A stretch of 64,000 bases of DNA from Halobacillus litoralis (GTDB lineage: Bacteria; Bacillota; Bacilli; Bacillales; Halobacillaceae). Positions 41,149 through 50,479 of the stretch are shown piece after piece (position 1 is the first letter of the stretch; each line of letters opens with the position of its first letter). Under the pieces are notes generated by a model, which saw only the letters and a program-made list of their open reading frames with translations, had not been told where the DNA came from and searched no databases. The stretch is from NCBI RefSeq assembly GCF_020524025.1, contig NZ_JAIVKN010000003.1, positions 372,001 through 436,000 of the forward strand, written 5' to 3'. Made by a program: the position numbers and the translations under genes.

Positions 41149-41769
41149 TTATATTCCGTATGCGAACTGGATTAATGTACGAACACCCACATAAGAGATC
41201 GCTACGAAAACAATGATGCTGGCATATGTCATAATCAACTGTGAGCGAGGTGAAACTGTAATCCCCCAGCTGACGAAGAACGACCATAAGCCGTTGGAGA
41301 AGTGGAAAGTAGTTGAAATCACCCCTATTATGTAGAACCAGAAAAAGAAAGGTTCTGTAAGGATGTCCTCCATCAACTGATAGTTCAAATCTGCCCATCC
41401 GAACCCTACAGCAATCCTTGTCTGCCACACATGCCACGCAATGAAAATAAGTGTGATGATTCCTGTGATTCTTTGGAAGATAAACATCCAGTTCCTAAAA
41501 TAGCCAAAATTAGATAAGTTACTTTTAGCTGTGAATGCAATGTACACTCCATATATGGAATGGAACAATAGTGGCAAGAAGATGACTAAAGTCTCCAATA
41601 CATAACGATATGGCAGACTCTCCATAAAATGAGCCGCCGCGTTAAATGCTTCCGGGCCACGTGTTGCAAAATAGTTCACAGTTAAGTGCTGGATCAAAAA
41701 GATCCCAATGGGAATAACCCCTAGTAGTGAATGCAGTCTTCGATTAACGTATCCTCTTGTTCCCGCCAT
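41149..41769 (-). CDS. sdhC: succinate dehydrogenase cytochrome b558 subunit
   Basis: SdhC anchors the enzyme in the membrane, binds two hemes b and reduces menaquinone. The 206-residue product has five hydrophobic segments and the conserved histidines (HSLLGVIPIGIFLIQHLTVN, LLFHSIYGVY, IAWHVWQTR, FHFSNGLWSF) that serve as heme ligands. A longer frame starts at 41895 without a ribosome binding site; ATG 41767-41769 has GGGGGG 5 bases before it and gives the usual N-terminus MAGTRGYVNRR. It heads the operon. Confidence 0.95.
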   Translation of the reverse strand: MAGTRGYVNRRLHSLLGVIPIGIFLIQHLTVNYFATRGPEAFNAAAHFMESLPYRYVLETLVIFLPLLFHSIYGVYIAFTAKSNLSNFGYFRNWMFIFQRITGIITLIFIAWHVWQTRIAVGFGWADLNYQLMEDILTEPFFFWFYIIGVISTTFHFSNGLWSFFVSWGITVSPRSQLIMTYASIIVFVAISYVGVRTLIQFAYGI

Positions 41770-41909
41770 ATTTACCCCCCTCGAGATATTAACAGATTGA
41801 AAATGGACATTATTCAGACAGTTAAGCGCTTTAATAAAGCAATAAAAATAATAGGAAAAGCCCCTTTTCCCTATAGTCGTCTGGCCAATGTACAATTTGT
41901 GACATGTTT

Positions 41910-41938
41910 ATTGTACTTCTATCCCGTATAAGCGTCAA
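41910..41938 (-). promoter_or_regulatory. promoter of the sdhCAB operon
   Basis: On the minus strand TTGACG (41938-41933) and TACAAT (41915-41910) are separated by 17 bases. A leader of roughly 130 bases follows before sdhC. Confidence 0.78.
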
Positions 41939-42049
41939 GAAAGCTAGTTTATAAAATGCTCAAAAATACACATTTATTTCCTTTCGATAAAATAAGACAA
42001 ATATTATTGCACACAGTCACATTTCGAGTGATAATAAAGAGAGAAAGGA

Positions 42050-42493
42050 ATGAGCGTTTTGAAAGAATCTACGAAGTTAACAACGAGCAACATTTCATCG
42101 CTTGTGGGCACAGGAGCAGGGTTCGATCTTATGCGTTATTACACCCTTCCCGATTTTCTCGGAAAGGACGCCCCATACCTTCTCTATTACATGGGGAAAA
42201 ACATGGCCAGGCAGTCGAGCATTGAATCTTTCGACGAACTCTATGAATTTTTCCAATACATGGGCTGGGGTGAACTTGTTAAAATAAAAGAAAACAAAAA
42301 AGAAATCTTGTTTCACCTTAAGGGGCATATGATCGAAAAACGCCTGCACCAAAAATTACTTACCATTGAATTCCGATTGGAGTGCGGTTTCTTATCGGAG
42401 ATTATTCAGCAGATCACAGGTCATACATACGAATGTTTTGAAGAAAAAAATCAAAAAGAAAACCTTGTAGAAATTAAAGCTCTTAAAGGTTAA
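42050..42493 (+). CDS. yslB: YslB-like protein (DUF2507)
   Basis: This is a 147-residue soluble protein of the YslB/DUF2507 family, recognisable by GAGFDLMRYYTLPDFLG and LLYYMGKNMARQ. Its fold is related to V4R-type ligand-binding domains; the function is unknown. The ATG follows a GAAAGGA site. It stands divergent from sdhC and convergent with uvrC, the place it holds in B. subtilis. Confidence 0.88.
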   Translation: MSVLKESTKLTTSNISSLVGTGAGFDLMRYYTLPDFLGKDAPYLLYYMGKNMARQSSIESFDELYEFFQYMGWGELVKIKENKKEILFHLKGHMIEKRLHQKLLTIEFRLECGFLSEIIQQITGHTYECFEEKNQKENLVEIKALKG

Positions 42494-42530
42494 AAAAGAA
42501 CCAGCTGTCATTCTTCAGCTGGTTCTTCTT
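42492..42530. terminator. shared terminator between yslB and uvrC
   Basis: AAGAACCAGCTG and CAGCTGGTTCTT form a perfect stem around 8 bases, with A-run and T-rich flanks. On the minus strand the right arm is made of the last uvrC codons (Glu-Pro-Ala-Glu-Glu), so stop codon and terminator overlap. Confidence 0.88.
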
Positions 42531-44301
42531 CGTTATTCAGGTGAATAAGGATCGTATTTGCTACAGGTTCAGGCACACCCAATTTTGTAATATCTGCGAT
42601 GTCAGCATTTTTAATATCTGCTACCGACTGAAAATGTCTCAGCAGGAGGCGTCGCCTTTTCTGACCTACTCCCGGAATATTATCCAGTTCTGACTGAATA
42701 GCCCCTTTCCCTCTTAACTGGCGGTGGAATGAAATGGCGAAGCGGTGAACTTCGTCCTGGATACGCTGGACGAGATAAAATTCCTGAGATTGGCGGTCAA
42801 GGTTAATCGGACTTGGAGGGTCTCCATATAAAAGTTCGCTTGTTTTATGCTTATCATCCTTAGCCAGTCCGCACAGCGGCACATCAATGCCAAGTTCATT
42901 CTCTAAAACATCAACGGCGGCTGTCATCTGGCCTTTGCCTCCATCTACAACGATTAGATCAGGAAGCGGGAGATTTTCTTTTAATACCCGTTTATACCTC
43001 CGCCTGACTACTTCTCTCATCGTTTCATAATCATCAGGTCCTTTAACATCCCTGACTTTATATTTCCGGTATTCCTTTTTGTCTGGTTTTCCATCTGTGA
43101 AGACAACCATGGCAGATACAGGGTCCGCCCCTTGTATATTGGAGTTATCAAAGGCTTCAATGCGATGGGGCGTTTCTATATTCATGTGTTCCCCTAGAGC
43201 TTCGACAGCTTTAATCGTTCTTTCTTCATCTCTTTCAATCAGCGCAAACTTCTCTTCTAATGAGATCTGCGCATTTTTCATAGCTAATTCCACAAGCTCT
43301 TTCTTTCTGCCCCGCATTGGAATATGGACTTTTGTATCCAACGCACCTTCAAGCACATCAACATCCGTGGCCATTGGAACAAGGACCTGCTTCGGATATG
43401 GATGATTTTGATGTAAATAGAAACGCCCTATATAACTAATGAATGTTTCTTCTGGATCATCAAAGAATGGGAATAAGGCAACGTCACGTTCGATTAACTT
43501 CCCTTGACGGACGAAGAAGACTTGGACACACATCCATCCTTTATCATAGGAATAGCCAAAAATATCCCGATCAACTTGATCATTCATAGTCATTTTCTGC
43601 TGTTCCATAACCGATTCAATATGTTCAATCTGATCCCGGAGTTCTTTGGCACGTTCAAAGTCCAGCTCTTCCGAAGCTTCAAGCATTCTTTTTTTCAGGT
43701 CTTTTTTAATCTCTGTATGACCACCATTCAGAAACGAAGTAATGTTTTGGACAATTTCTTCGTTCGTCTGTTTCGTCACCTTAAATTCACACGGACCAAG
43801 ACATTGGTGCATGTGGTAATAAAGACAAACGCGATCCGGCATCGTATTGCATTTACGCAGTGGATATAACCGGTCCAGCAATTTCTTCGTTTCTCTTGCT
43901 GCAATGACGTTTGGATACGGACCAAAATATTTCCCCTTGTCTTTCTTTACATTTCTGGTCACTATCAGCCTCGGATGACGTTCAGCTGTTACTTTTAAAT
44001 AAGGGTAGGTTTTATCATCTTTAAGCAGCACATTATATTTAGGGTCGTATTTTTTTATGAGGTTCATTTCTAATATTAGGGCTTCTATTTCAGAGGTCGT
44101 TACAATGTATTCGAAATTGACAATTTCACGAACAAGTCGCTGTGTTTTCCCGTCATGAGCTCCGGTAAAATAGGAGCGAACTCGGTTTTTCAACACTTTG
44201 GACTTCCCTACATAGATGATTGTGCCGTTTTTATCTTTCATCAAATAACAGCCTGGTTGATCAGGCAATACGGCAAGTTTCTCTTTAATCGTTGAATTCA
44301 A
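42508..44301 (-). CDS. uvrC: UvrABC excinuclease subunit C
   Basis: UvrC makes both incisions in nucleotide excision repair. The 597-residue product has the GIY-YIG nuclease domain ([20 protein letters not shown] and [13 protein letters not shown], residues about 14-50) and the UVR motif [20 protein letters not shown] near 205. The RNase H-like C-terminal nuclease domain ([19 protein letters not shown]) and HhH motifs at the end ([14 protein letters not shown]) follow. A GTG at 44310 is possible, but TTG 44299-44301, 8 bases after GGAG, gives the N-terminus [17 protein letters not shown] that matches B. subtilis UvrC. lysC, which separates yslB and uvrC in B. subtilis, is absent. Confidence 0.96.
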   Translation of the reverse strand: MNSTIKEKLAVLPDQPGCYLMKDKNGTIIYVGKSKVLKNRVRSYFTGAHDGKTQRLVREIVNFEYIVTTSEIEALILEMNLIKKYDPKYNVLLKDDKTYPYLKVTAERHPRLIVTRNVKKDKGKYFGPYPNVIAARETKKLLDRLYPLRKCNTMPDRVCLYYHMHQCLGPCEFKVTKQTNEEIVQNITSFLNGGHTEIKKDLKKRMLEASEELDFERAKELRDQIEHIESVMEQQKMTMNDQVDRDIFGYSYDKGWMCVQVFFVRQGKLIERDVALFPFFDDPEETFISYIGRFYLHQNHPYPKQVLVPMATDVDVLEGALDTKVHIPMRGRKKELVELAMKNAQISLEEKFALIERDEERTIKAVEALGEHMNIETPHRIEAFDNSNIQGADPVSAMVVFTDGKPDKKEYRKYKVRDVKGPDDYETMREVVRRRYKRVLKENLPLPDLIVVDGGKGQMTAAVDVLENELGIDVPLCGLAKDDKHKTSELLYGDPPSPINLDRQSQEFYLVQRIQDEVHRFAISFHRQLRGKGAIQSELDNIPGVGQKRRRLLLRHFQSVADIKNADIADITKLGVPEPVANTILIHLNNEEEPAEE

Positions 44302-44369
44302 ATGGCTCACTCCATTCCATGCAGACGTATATATAGAAAATACCACATGATAGAAAAGTTATGCATATG

Positions 44370-44400
44370 AAAAGCCGCGCTGCATGCAGCGCGGCTTTAA
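44370..44400. terminator. terminator after trxA
   Basis: AAAGCCGCGCTGC and GCAGCGCGGCTTT form a near-continuous palindrome, 17 bases after the trxA stop, with T-rich flanks on the minus strand. Confidence 0.85.
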
Positions 44401-44417
44401 AAGGAATAGTTTTCCTC

Positions 44418-44732
44418 TTAGGAATGCTTCGTAATTAATTCAGCTAGAGCTTCCTTCGGTTGGAAACCAATCACTTGGTCAACGACCTGACCATCTTTGA
44501 AAAGAAGGAGTGTTGGAATACTCATAACGCCGAACTTACCAGCTGTTTCCTGGTTTTCGTCAACATCAAGTTTAACGATTTTCACCTGATCGCTCATTTC
44601 TGTATCTAATTCTTCCAATACAGGAGCGATCATTTTACATGGTCCGCACCATGGAGCCCAAAAGTCAGCAAGGACAAGACCCTGGCCTGTTTCTTCAGTG
44701 AAATTTTGATCTGTAGCTTTTACAATTGCCAT
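44418..44732 (-). CDS. trxA: thioredoxin
   Basis: Thioredoxin reduces protein disulfides in the cytoplasm. The 104-residue product has the active site WCGPCKM at about residues 28-34 and the conserved cis-Pro in SIPTLLLF near 74. The ATG has GGAGGA upstream. It lies between etfA and uvrC as a single gene flanked by hairpins, as in B. subtilis. Confidence 0.97.
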   Translation of the reverse strand: MAIVKATDQNFTEETGQGLVLADFWAPWCGPCKMIAPVLEELDTEMSDQVKIVKLDVDENQETAGKFGVMSIPTLLLFKDGQVVDQVIGFQPKEALAELITKHS

Positions 44733-44831
44733 AATATAATTCCTCCTCGACCTAATAGTCTGTTAAGAGTATATCACTATCTATTTTTAGTGACTAACAA
44801 TTTGTTTATACCTTATTTAAACATGGAATAA

Positions 44832-44859
44832 AGCCGAAGCCAAATATTTGGCTTCGGCT
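44832..44859. terminator. terminator after etfA
   Basis: AGCCGAAGCCAAA and TTTGGCTTCGGCT form a perfect stem 6 bases after the etfA stop. On the minus strand it is followed by TTTATTCC. Confidence 0.82.
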
Positions 44860-44865
44860 CATTAG

Positions 44866-45846
44866 TTAAGCATTCACTTTTATTTGTTTAATTTCATCAA
44901 TCAGTTTCGGTACAACATCGAATAAGTCTCCAACAATGCCGTAGTCAGCCACGTTAAATATGTTGGCTTCAGGGTCTTTGTTAATGGCTACAATCACTTT
45001 AGAGTTCGACATGCCCGCCAGGTGCTGAATAGCGCCTGAGATCCCGCATGCAATATACAGGTCTGGAGTAACTACTTTTCCGGTCTGACCAATCTGCAGG
45101 GAATAATCGCAGTAACCAGCATCACAAGCTCCCCTTGAAGCCCCAACGGTTCCTCCAAGAACTTCAGCCAGCTTTTCCAATGGTTCGAAACCTTCTTCAC
45201 TTTTCACTCCGCGGCCGCCTGCTACAATAACTTTCGCCTCAGATAAATCTACGCCATCAGAAGATTTACGAAGTACATCTTTAATAATGGTGCGGATATT
45301 AGAGATCTCCACCTCTTTCTCAGATACAGATCCAACCAGGGAATCATCTCTCTCAAGTGGAGGAATGTTATTAGGACGGATTGTAGCAAATACCAGGCCG
45401 TCAGTGATCTGCTTTTTCTCAAAAGCTTTTCCGGAATAAATCGGGCGTGTAAAGACAATATCTCCGCCCTCTGCAACCACTTCTGTTGCATCGGAAATTA
45501 AGCCGGATTCCAGTTTACTTGCAAGTTTAGGAGTCAAATCCTTCCCAATAGCTGTGTGTCCCATAACAATTCCTTCAGGTGACTCATCGTCAATAACTTG
45601 AGAAACCGCCTGACCATAGCCATCAGATGTATACGTTTTCAATTCTGGGTTCGAAACAGTAATGACACGAGCAGCCCCATGATACACCATTTCCTGTGCC
45701 ATTGCATTTAAATCTCCATCTCCGCATAATACACCGACCACTTCTCCACCGTCACTGATAATGCCGGCTGCTGCAATGGCCTCAAAAGTTACATTTCGCA
45801 ATTCCCCTTCTCTTGCTTCCCCAATCACTAACACTTTTTTACTCAT
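44866..45846 (-). CDS. etfA: electron transfer flavoprotein alpha subunit
   Basis: EtfA binds FAD and passes electrons from acyl-CoA dehydrogenases to the respiratory chain. The 326-residue product has the FAD-binding C-terminal domain with VIVAGGRGVKSEEGFEPLEK, VGASRGACDAGY, QIGQTGKVVTPDLYIACGIS and VAINKDPEANIFNVADYGIV. It follows etfB by 25 bases in the same operon. Downstream of fadR and the hydratase gene, it belongs to the fatty-acid degradation unit. Confidence 0.96.
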   Translation of the reverse strand: MSKKVLVIGEAREGELRNVTFEAIAAAGIISDGGEVVGVLCGDGDLNAMAQEMVYHGAARVITVSNPELKTYTSDGYGQAVSQVIDDESPEGIVMGHTAIGKDLTPKLASKLESGLISDATEVVAEGGDIVFTRPIYSGKAFEKKQITDGLVFATIRPNNIPPLERDDSLVGSVSEKEVEISNIRTIIKDVLRKSSDGVDLSEAKVIVAGGRGVKSEEGFEPLEKLAEVLGGTVGASRGACDAGYCDYSLQIGQTGKVVTPDLYIACGISGAIQHLAGMSNSKVIVAINKDPEANIFNVADYGIVGDLFDVVPKLIDEIKQIKVNA

Positions 45847-45871
45847 AACGATTCTCCTTTCCCTTTATCGA

Positions 45872-46645
45872 TTAAAGTACCTTCGCTTCTGTTTTTAACA
45901 ATGAAACAAGCTCTTTCACTTGATCATCTACTTCCCCTTCAAGAACTTTGCCTGCTTCTTTTTCTGGTGGAAGATATATTTCTATCGTTTTCGTTTTCGG
46001 TTCAACATCGTCCTCATCAAGATCAAGGTCATCGATCTCCAGTTCTTCAAGCGGCTTCTTCTTGGCTTTCATAATACCCGGCAAAGAAGGATAGCGGGGT
46101 TCATTCAGTCCCTGCTGGCATGTTACAAGTAGTGGAAGAGAAGTTTCTACTTTCTCCACATCCCCTTCAACATCACGTTCAATTTTCGCTGTTGTTCCAT
46201 CAATTTCAATCTTTGTAATGGTTGTCACACATGAGATATCCATGCGTTCAGCTAAACGCGGACCAACCTGACCGCTTGCTTCATCAATGGCAACATTACC
46301 ACCAAGAATGATATCTACTTCTTTATCTTCAAAGAACGCTTCTAAAATCTTAACAGTAGTGAACTGATCCCCTTCTTCAAGGTCATCTTCTGTATTAATG
46401 AGAACCGCTTTATCAGCCCCCATAGCAAGTGCCGTACGCAGCTGCTTCTCTGAATCTTCTTCACCGATGGTTACAACAGTCACCTCTCCGCCATGCTCAT
46501 CACGAAGGTTAATCGCTTCTTCAACCGCATACTCATCGTATGGATTAATGATATATTCTGCACCATCATCTGCAATCGCACCATTTTGAACCGTAATCTT
46601 TTCCTCAGTGTCGAATGTTCTTTTCAGTAATACATAAATGTTCAT
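45872..46645 (-). CDS. etfB: electron transfer flavoprotein beta subunit
   Basis: EtfB pairs with EtfA and binds AMP. The 257-residue product has the family N-terminus MNIYVLLKRTFDTEEKITV and INPYDEYAVEEA, and the signature CVTTITKIEIDGTTAKIERD. It is strikingly acidic around residues 205-215 (LEELEIDDLDLDEDDVE). It lies between the enoyl-CoA hydratase gene and etfA, as ysiB-etfB-etfA in B. subtilis. Confidence 0.96.
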   Translation of the reverse strand: MNIYVLLKRTFDTEEKITVQNGAIADDGAEYIINPYDEYAVEEAINLRDEHGGEVTVVTIGEEDSEKQLRTALAMGADKAVLINTEDDLEEGDQFTTVKILEAFFEDKEVDIILGGNVAIDEASGQVGPRLAERMDISCVTTITKIEIDGTTAKIERDVEGDVEKVETSLPLLVTCQQGLNEPRYPSLPGIMKAKKKPLEELEIDDLDLDEDDVEPKTKTIEIYLPPEKEAGKVLEGEVDDQVKELVSLLKTEAKVL

Positions 46646-46665
46646 TTTCTAAAACCTCCTGGACA

Positions 46666-47436
46666 TTAATTTTTGAAATCAGGATTTCTTTTTTCTATGA
46701 ATGCCTGTATTCCTTCTTTGGCATCTTCATTTCCAAACACTTCCCCAAATGCTTCAGCCTCTGCCTTGTTCCCTGCCTCAAATTGTGTACTATGTGCGTA
46801 GGGAATGAGCTTCATGATATGATGAATGGTCGGTCCACTCTTATTAGCGATGGCCGCAGCCAGTTTCTCAGCTGCCGGGAAAAGTTCATCATTGGAAAAG
46901 CTCTTGTTGGCCAGGCCTATTTGTGAAGCTTCCTCTCCCTTAATTGGTACTCCCGAGAGAATCATCTCGTAGGCCCTGGCTGCCCCAACGTACCTTGGAA
47001 GACGCTGGGTACCTGCGAAGCCAGGAATAATGCCAAGGTTCAACTCAGGCAGTCCCAGCTTCGCATCCTCAGCTACATATCGGATGTGACAGGCCATCGC
47101 CAATTCTAAGCCGCCTCCCAAGGCAGCCCCGTGAATAGCGGCGACGACAGGAATGTGGAAGTTTTCAATTCTAGAAAACAACTCCTGCCCTTTAGATGCG
47201 AGCTGTTTATAGTCATCAGCCCCCTGCAGAACAGTAAACTCTTTAATGTCTGCCCCTGCAGAAAAGAACCGTCCTTCTCCTTTAAGGAGAATAGCTTTAA
47301 TAGAAGCATCCCCCTCAATTCGGTCTAACTCATCTGACAAGTCGTTTAAGATCGTACTGGATAATGCATTGGCAGGTGGGCTTTGAATTGTAATCTCAGC
47401 CACCTGTTCTTTGACCACTACCGATAATGTTGACAA
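46666..47436 (-). CDS. fadB: enoyl-CoA hydratase (FadB/YsiB-like)
   Basis: The enzyme hydrates trans-2-enoyl-CoA in beta-oxidation. The 256-residue product has the crotonase oxyanion-hole residues in FFSAGADIKEF and HGAALGGGLELAMACH, and the two catalytic Glu positions in LELAM and LPELNLGIIPG. The frame is open to a TTG next to the fadR stop (47454), but the TTG at 47434-47436 lies a proper distance after GGAGAGG and gives MSTLSVVVKEQ. It is cotranscribed with fadR and etfBA. Confidence 0.92.
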   Translation of the reverse strand: MSTLSVVVKEQVAEITIQSPPANALSSTILNDLSDELDRIEGDASIKAILLKGEGRFFSAGADIKEFTVLQGADDYKQLASKGQELFSRIENFHIPVVAAIHGAALGGGLELAMACHIRYVAEDAKLGLPELNLGIIPGFAGTQRLPRYVGAARAYEMILSGVPIKGEEASQIGLANKSFSNDELFPAAEKLAAAIANKSGPTIHHIMKLIPYAHSTQFEAGNKAEAEAFGEVFGNEDAKEGIQAFIEKRNPDFKN

Positions 47437-47450
47437 AACAACCTCTCCCC

Positions 47451-48041
47451 TCAATGACCTTGTCGGGCTAACCCATAAGTAATCAAGCTATGGACTTCTT
47501 TCGCCTGGTCTACTATGTTATAACGCTGATCCTTCATCACCCAATTGGTCACCGTCTCATCCATCATCCCAAAAATCATTTGACGTACAAGACGGCGATC
47601 AAGGCCGCTCCGGAAAAGCTCCTCCTCAACACCTTCCTCAACAATTTGATCGATGACATTTAAATATCGTTTTAGAACATTGTTGATTTTTTGACGCAAT
47701 TCTTTGTTGGACTGACGTAGTTCCAACTGTGTGACAATTGCGAGGTGATGATCGGCAGTCAGCTGTTCAAAATGTGTTTTAATCAATGTTAAAAGTTTTT
47801 CCTCAGCTGTCTGCCCAGAGGTTATTTCATGCTCGATCTTTTCTATGAACTGCCCCATTTTCTCCTGGAACAAAGAAACGAGGATATCTTCTTTGTTTTT
47901 AAAATAAAGATATATCGTACCATCTGCTACTCCTGCTTTTTTAGCAATTTTAGAAACTTGAGAAGAGTGGTACCCATTTTCAGCAATGACTTCAACTGCT
48001 GCATCAATAATCTGTTTAAATTTCGGTTTATTTTTTTTCAT
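47451..48041 (-). CDS. fadR: FadR, TetR-family repressor of fatty-acid degradation (YsiA-like)
   Basis: FadR represses beta-oxidation genes and lets go of DNA when long-chain acyl-CoA binds. The 196-residue protein has the TetR helix-turn-helix (VIAENGYHSSQVSKIAKKAG then VADGTIYLYFKNKEDIL). It heads the fadR-fadB-etfB-etfA group, and a palindrome of FadR type overlies its promoter, so it should control itself and the downstream genes. Position and neighbours match ysiA of B. subtilis. Confidence 0.94.
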   Translation of the reverse strand: MKKNKPKFKQIIDAAVEVIAENGYHSSQVSKIAKKAGVADGTIYLYFKNKEDILVSLFQEKMGQFIEKIEHEITSGQTAEEKLLTLIKTHFEQLTADHHLAIVTQLELRQSNKELRQKINNVLKRYLNVIDQIVEEGVEEELFRSGLDRRLVRQMIFGMMDETVTNWVMKDQRYNIVDQAKEVHSLITYGLARQGH

Positions 48042-48072
48042 TGTCTATCTCCTTGCTGTAACAAACTGAAAA

Positions 48073-48125
48073 TGAATGAATCATCATTCATCTATTATTC
48101 TACATACAAGGAAATATTCTGTCAA
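48073..48125 (-). promoter_or_regulatory. fadR promoter with FadR-type operator
   Basis: On the minus strand TTGACA (48125-48120) and TAGAAT (48102-48097) are 17 bases apart. Just downstream, at 48073-48090, lies TGAATGAATCATCATTCA, a perfect palindrome of the form TGAATGA-N4-TCATTCA, agreeing with the known Bacillus FadR site. The operator begins at about +1 and would block transcription. Confidence 0.88.
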
Positions 48126-48140
48126 CTTTCTTTTAAAAAA

Positions 48141-49844
48141 TTACTGAATACTTTCTGATTCCTCAAATTTCAACTTCTCTTCTTCTATTAATGTCCGTCT
48201 CAAAATTTTCCCAACAGCCGTTTTTGGCAGTTCTTTACGGAATTCATACACCCTTGGAACCTTATAAGCAGCCATATTTTTACGGCAGTATTCGTTCAGC
48301 TCATCCTCTGTAATATCACTGCCCTGTTTCTTCACAATAAAGGCTTTGACGGTTTCTCCACGATACGGATCAGGTACACCTACAATAACAGCCTCCTGCA
48401 CTTCAGAGTGCTCATATAACACTTCCTCGACTTCTCGAGGGTAGATGTTATATCCTCCGGCGATAATCATATCTTTTTTACGATCTACAATGTAAAAATA
48501 GCCTTCATCAGTCATATAGCCCATATCCCCGGTACGGAACCATCCGTCTTCACTAAGCACCTGAGCTGTGTCATCAGGTCGGTTCCAGTACCCTTTCATT
48601 ACTTGAGGGCCCTTGACGACAATCTCACCAATCTCTCCATTTTCCGCTTCTTCTTCGGCTTCCATTTTATAGATTTTCGCATCTGTATCCGGCCATGGAA
48701 CCCCGATACTGCCACTGACCCTGTTCCCCCATACAAAATTGGAATGGGTAACCGGTGACGTTTCTGTCAGACCATATCCTTCGACCAGCTTTCCTCCTGT
48801 GACCTGTTCAAATCTCTCTTGAACCTCTACAGGTAAAGGAGCAGATCCGCTGATACAGGCTTCAATGGAGGATAGATCATATTTTTTCAAGTTCGGATGA
48901 TTTAATAATGCAATATAAATGGTAGGCGCTCCTGGAAAAAGAGTCGGACGCTGCTTTTCAATCACTTTCAGAACGTCTTCTGCTTCAAACTTCGGCATAA
49001 GAATCATCTTATTTCCCATCATAACAGATAAATTCATCACGGATGTCATACCATATACATGGAAGAAAGGCAGGACAGCAAGAACTGTTTCTTCTCCATC
49101 CTTACATTTATACAACCACTTCTTAGACATCTGAGTGTTTACAATTAAGTTATAGTGAGAAAGCATAACTCCTTTTGGAAACCCTGTTGTGCCCCCTGTA
49201 TACTGCAGAAGAGCCAGGTCCTCTACAGGATCAATATCGACAGGAGATACCGAGCTGGTGCTGTTTTTCATAAGGTGACTCCATAGATGGGTGTCTGTCG
49301 ATTGTTCCGGTCTTACAAGGACCTGATACTGTCTCTTTTGTATAAATGGATAGATTTTGTTTTTAGGGAAAGGCAGATAATCTTTAATTCCAGTTACAAT
49401 AATGTGTTCAAGTGGTGTATCAGGCTTAACGTTTGCTGCCTTTGGATAAAGAACATCGAGACAGATGATGATTTTAGCTCCAGAATCATTTAATTGATAA
49501 TCCAGCTCTCTTTCCATATAGAGCGGGTTTGTCTGAACAACTATTCCCCCTGCCATCAGGACACCATAATAAGCGATTACTGATTGGGGACAGTTCGGAA
49601 GCATAATTGATACCCGGTCTCCTTTTTCCAAACCGAGCTGCTGAAGATAGTTGGCTACACGTAGAGCCTGGTCGTACACTTCCTTGTAGGTGAGCTCCTT
49701 CCCCATAAAATAAAGCGCTTTCTTTTCACCGTAAGCTTCAGCACTTGCTCTTAAATAATCATGGAGCGGACGATTTTCGTATTCAATCGTCACTGGGACC
49801 TCTGGTGGATAGAGCTTATGCCATGGACGCTGAAAGGTTGTCAT
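48141..49844 (-). CDS. lcfA: long-chain fatty acid-CoA ligase
   Basis: LcfA activates long-chain fatty acids to CoA esters, the entry to beta-oxidation. The 567-residue product has the AMP-binding motif LLQYTGGTTGFPKGVMLS, VEGYGLTETSPVTH, the hinge GWFRTGDMGYMTDEGYFYIVDRKKDM (in two parts) and the C-terminal KTAVGKILRR. It lies just upstream of fadR in the order lcfA-ysiA-ysiB-etfBA of B. subtilis. The sequence before lcfA has no full TGAATGA-N4-TCATTCA operator. Confidence 0.95.
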   Translation of the reverse strand: MTTFQRPWHKLYPPEVPVTIEYENRPLHDYLRASAEAYGEKKALYFMGKELTYKEVYDQALRVANYLQQLGLEKGDRVSIMLPNCPQSVIAYYGVLMAGGIVVQTNPLYMERELDYQLNDSGAKIIICLDVLYPKAANVKPDTPLEHIIVTGIKDYLPFPKNKIYPFIQKRQYQVLVRPEQSTDTHLWSHLMKNSTSSVSPVDIDPVEDLALLQYTGGTTGFPKGVMLSHYNLIVNTQMSKKWLYKCKDGEETVLAVLPFFHVYGMTSVMNLSVMMGNKMILMPKFEAEDVLKVIEKQRPTLFPGAPTIYIALLNHPNLKKYDLSSIEACISGSAPLPVEVQERFEQVTGGKLVEGYGLTETSPVTHSNFVWGNRVSGSIGVPWPDTDAKIYKMEAEEEAENGEIGEIVVKGPQVMKGYWNRPDDTAQVLSEDGWFRTGDMGYMTDEGYFYIVDRKKDMIIAGGYNIYPREVEEVLYEHSEVQEAVIVGVPDPYRGETVKAFIVKKQGSDITEDELNEYCRKNMAAYKVPRVYEFRKELPKTAVGKILRRTLIEEEKLKFEESESIQ

Positions 49845-50347
49845 TCATACACGCCTCCCTTAGAGTATCTTCTTTATTATTATAACGACTAAAGACCGAT
49901 ATTTAAAACAGAATTTTAAATTTTGAGAATATTCGCCTTGATCCGCACAAAAAACACACGATCATAAAAAGTTAAAATCATAGCTTTCACCTTAATAAAC
50001 TTATCTTCTACAGAAGGTTCGGTTTAAGATTATATGTGTAGAGAAGAGTATAAACATTTTCATTTGTATGTGTTACGTTTGTTGAATCCCCCCGATGCTT
50101 AAGCTTTAGCGAGGAAATGCACCTGCTGGATTTTCACTCTATCGTTAATTAGGGTCGGCCAAACTGTGAGACTCCCGTTTGACCCAGAAGGACGTCTGTG
50201 CCGTTTAAGGAGGCTCAGCACACGCCCGCGGAACCCTTTTTGATCTCCCTCACAATCAAACATTTCGAAATCAAGCCCACTAGATATCTGATATTCACGA
50301 TAATTATCCACTTACATAATCAACATCCAGGTATAACAGAGCCAAAT
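49845..50347. other. intergenic region upstream of lcfA
   Basis: About 500 bases. The left part must hold the lcfA promoter. A GC-richer stretch at 50095-50310 has a 70-codon open frame on the minus strand (50099-50311) that lacks a ribosome binding site and that I do not accept as a gene. I see no RNA gene or operator. Confidence 0.4.
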
Positions 50348-50381
50348 AAAAAAGCAGCTTATTGCAATAAGCTGCTTTTTT
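50348..50381. terminator. bidirectional terminator after the yshE-like gene and microORF
   Basis: AAAAAGCAGCTTATT and AATAAGCTGCTTTTT form a nearly perfect stem with a tiny loop, flanked by A- and T-runs. Confidence 0.92.
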
Positions 50382-50390
50382 CAGAAGGTA

Positions 50391-50468
50391 TTAAATTAGA
50401 AAGAATAGTATGCCGACGATTAAAAAAACAGCGGCTACGACCATTAAAATTTTCGCTAAGGTTTCCAC
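50391..50468 (-). CDS. micro-protein (25 aa), single membrane helix
   Basis: Twenty-five codons run from GTG 50466-50468, 5 bases after GGAGAG, to a TAA 9 bases before a strong terminator. The product is METLAKILMVVAAVF followed by further Ile, Leu, Val and Phe, that is, a single hydrophobic helix with a short polar start. It lies 11 bases after the DUF350 gene and was probably cotranscribed with it. It is too short for homology by eye, but ribosome binding site, codon run and terminator placement speak for a real gene. Confidence 0.5.
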   Translation of the reverse strand: METLAKILMVVAAVFLIVGILFFLI

Positions 50469-50479
50469 AAACTCTCTCC

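Noticed and set aside
50099-50311. 70-codon open frame on the minus strand upstream of lcfA
   Set aside because: It has no ribosome binding site, no recognisable motif, and overlaps another open frame on the opposite strand; I treat it as chance in a GC-richer stretch.
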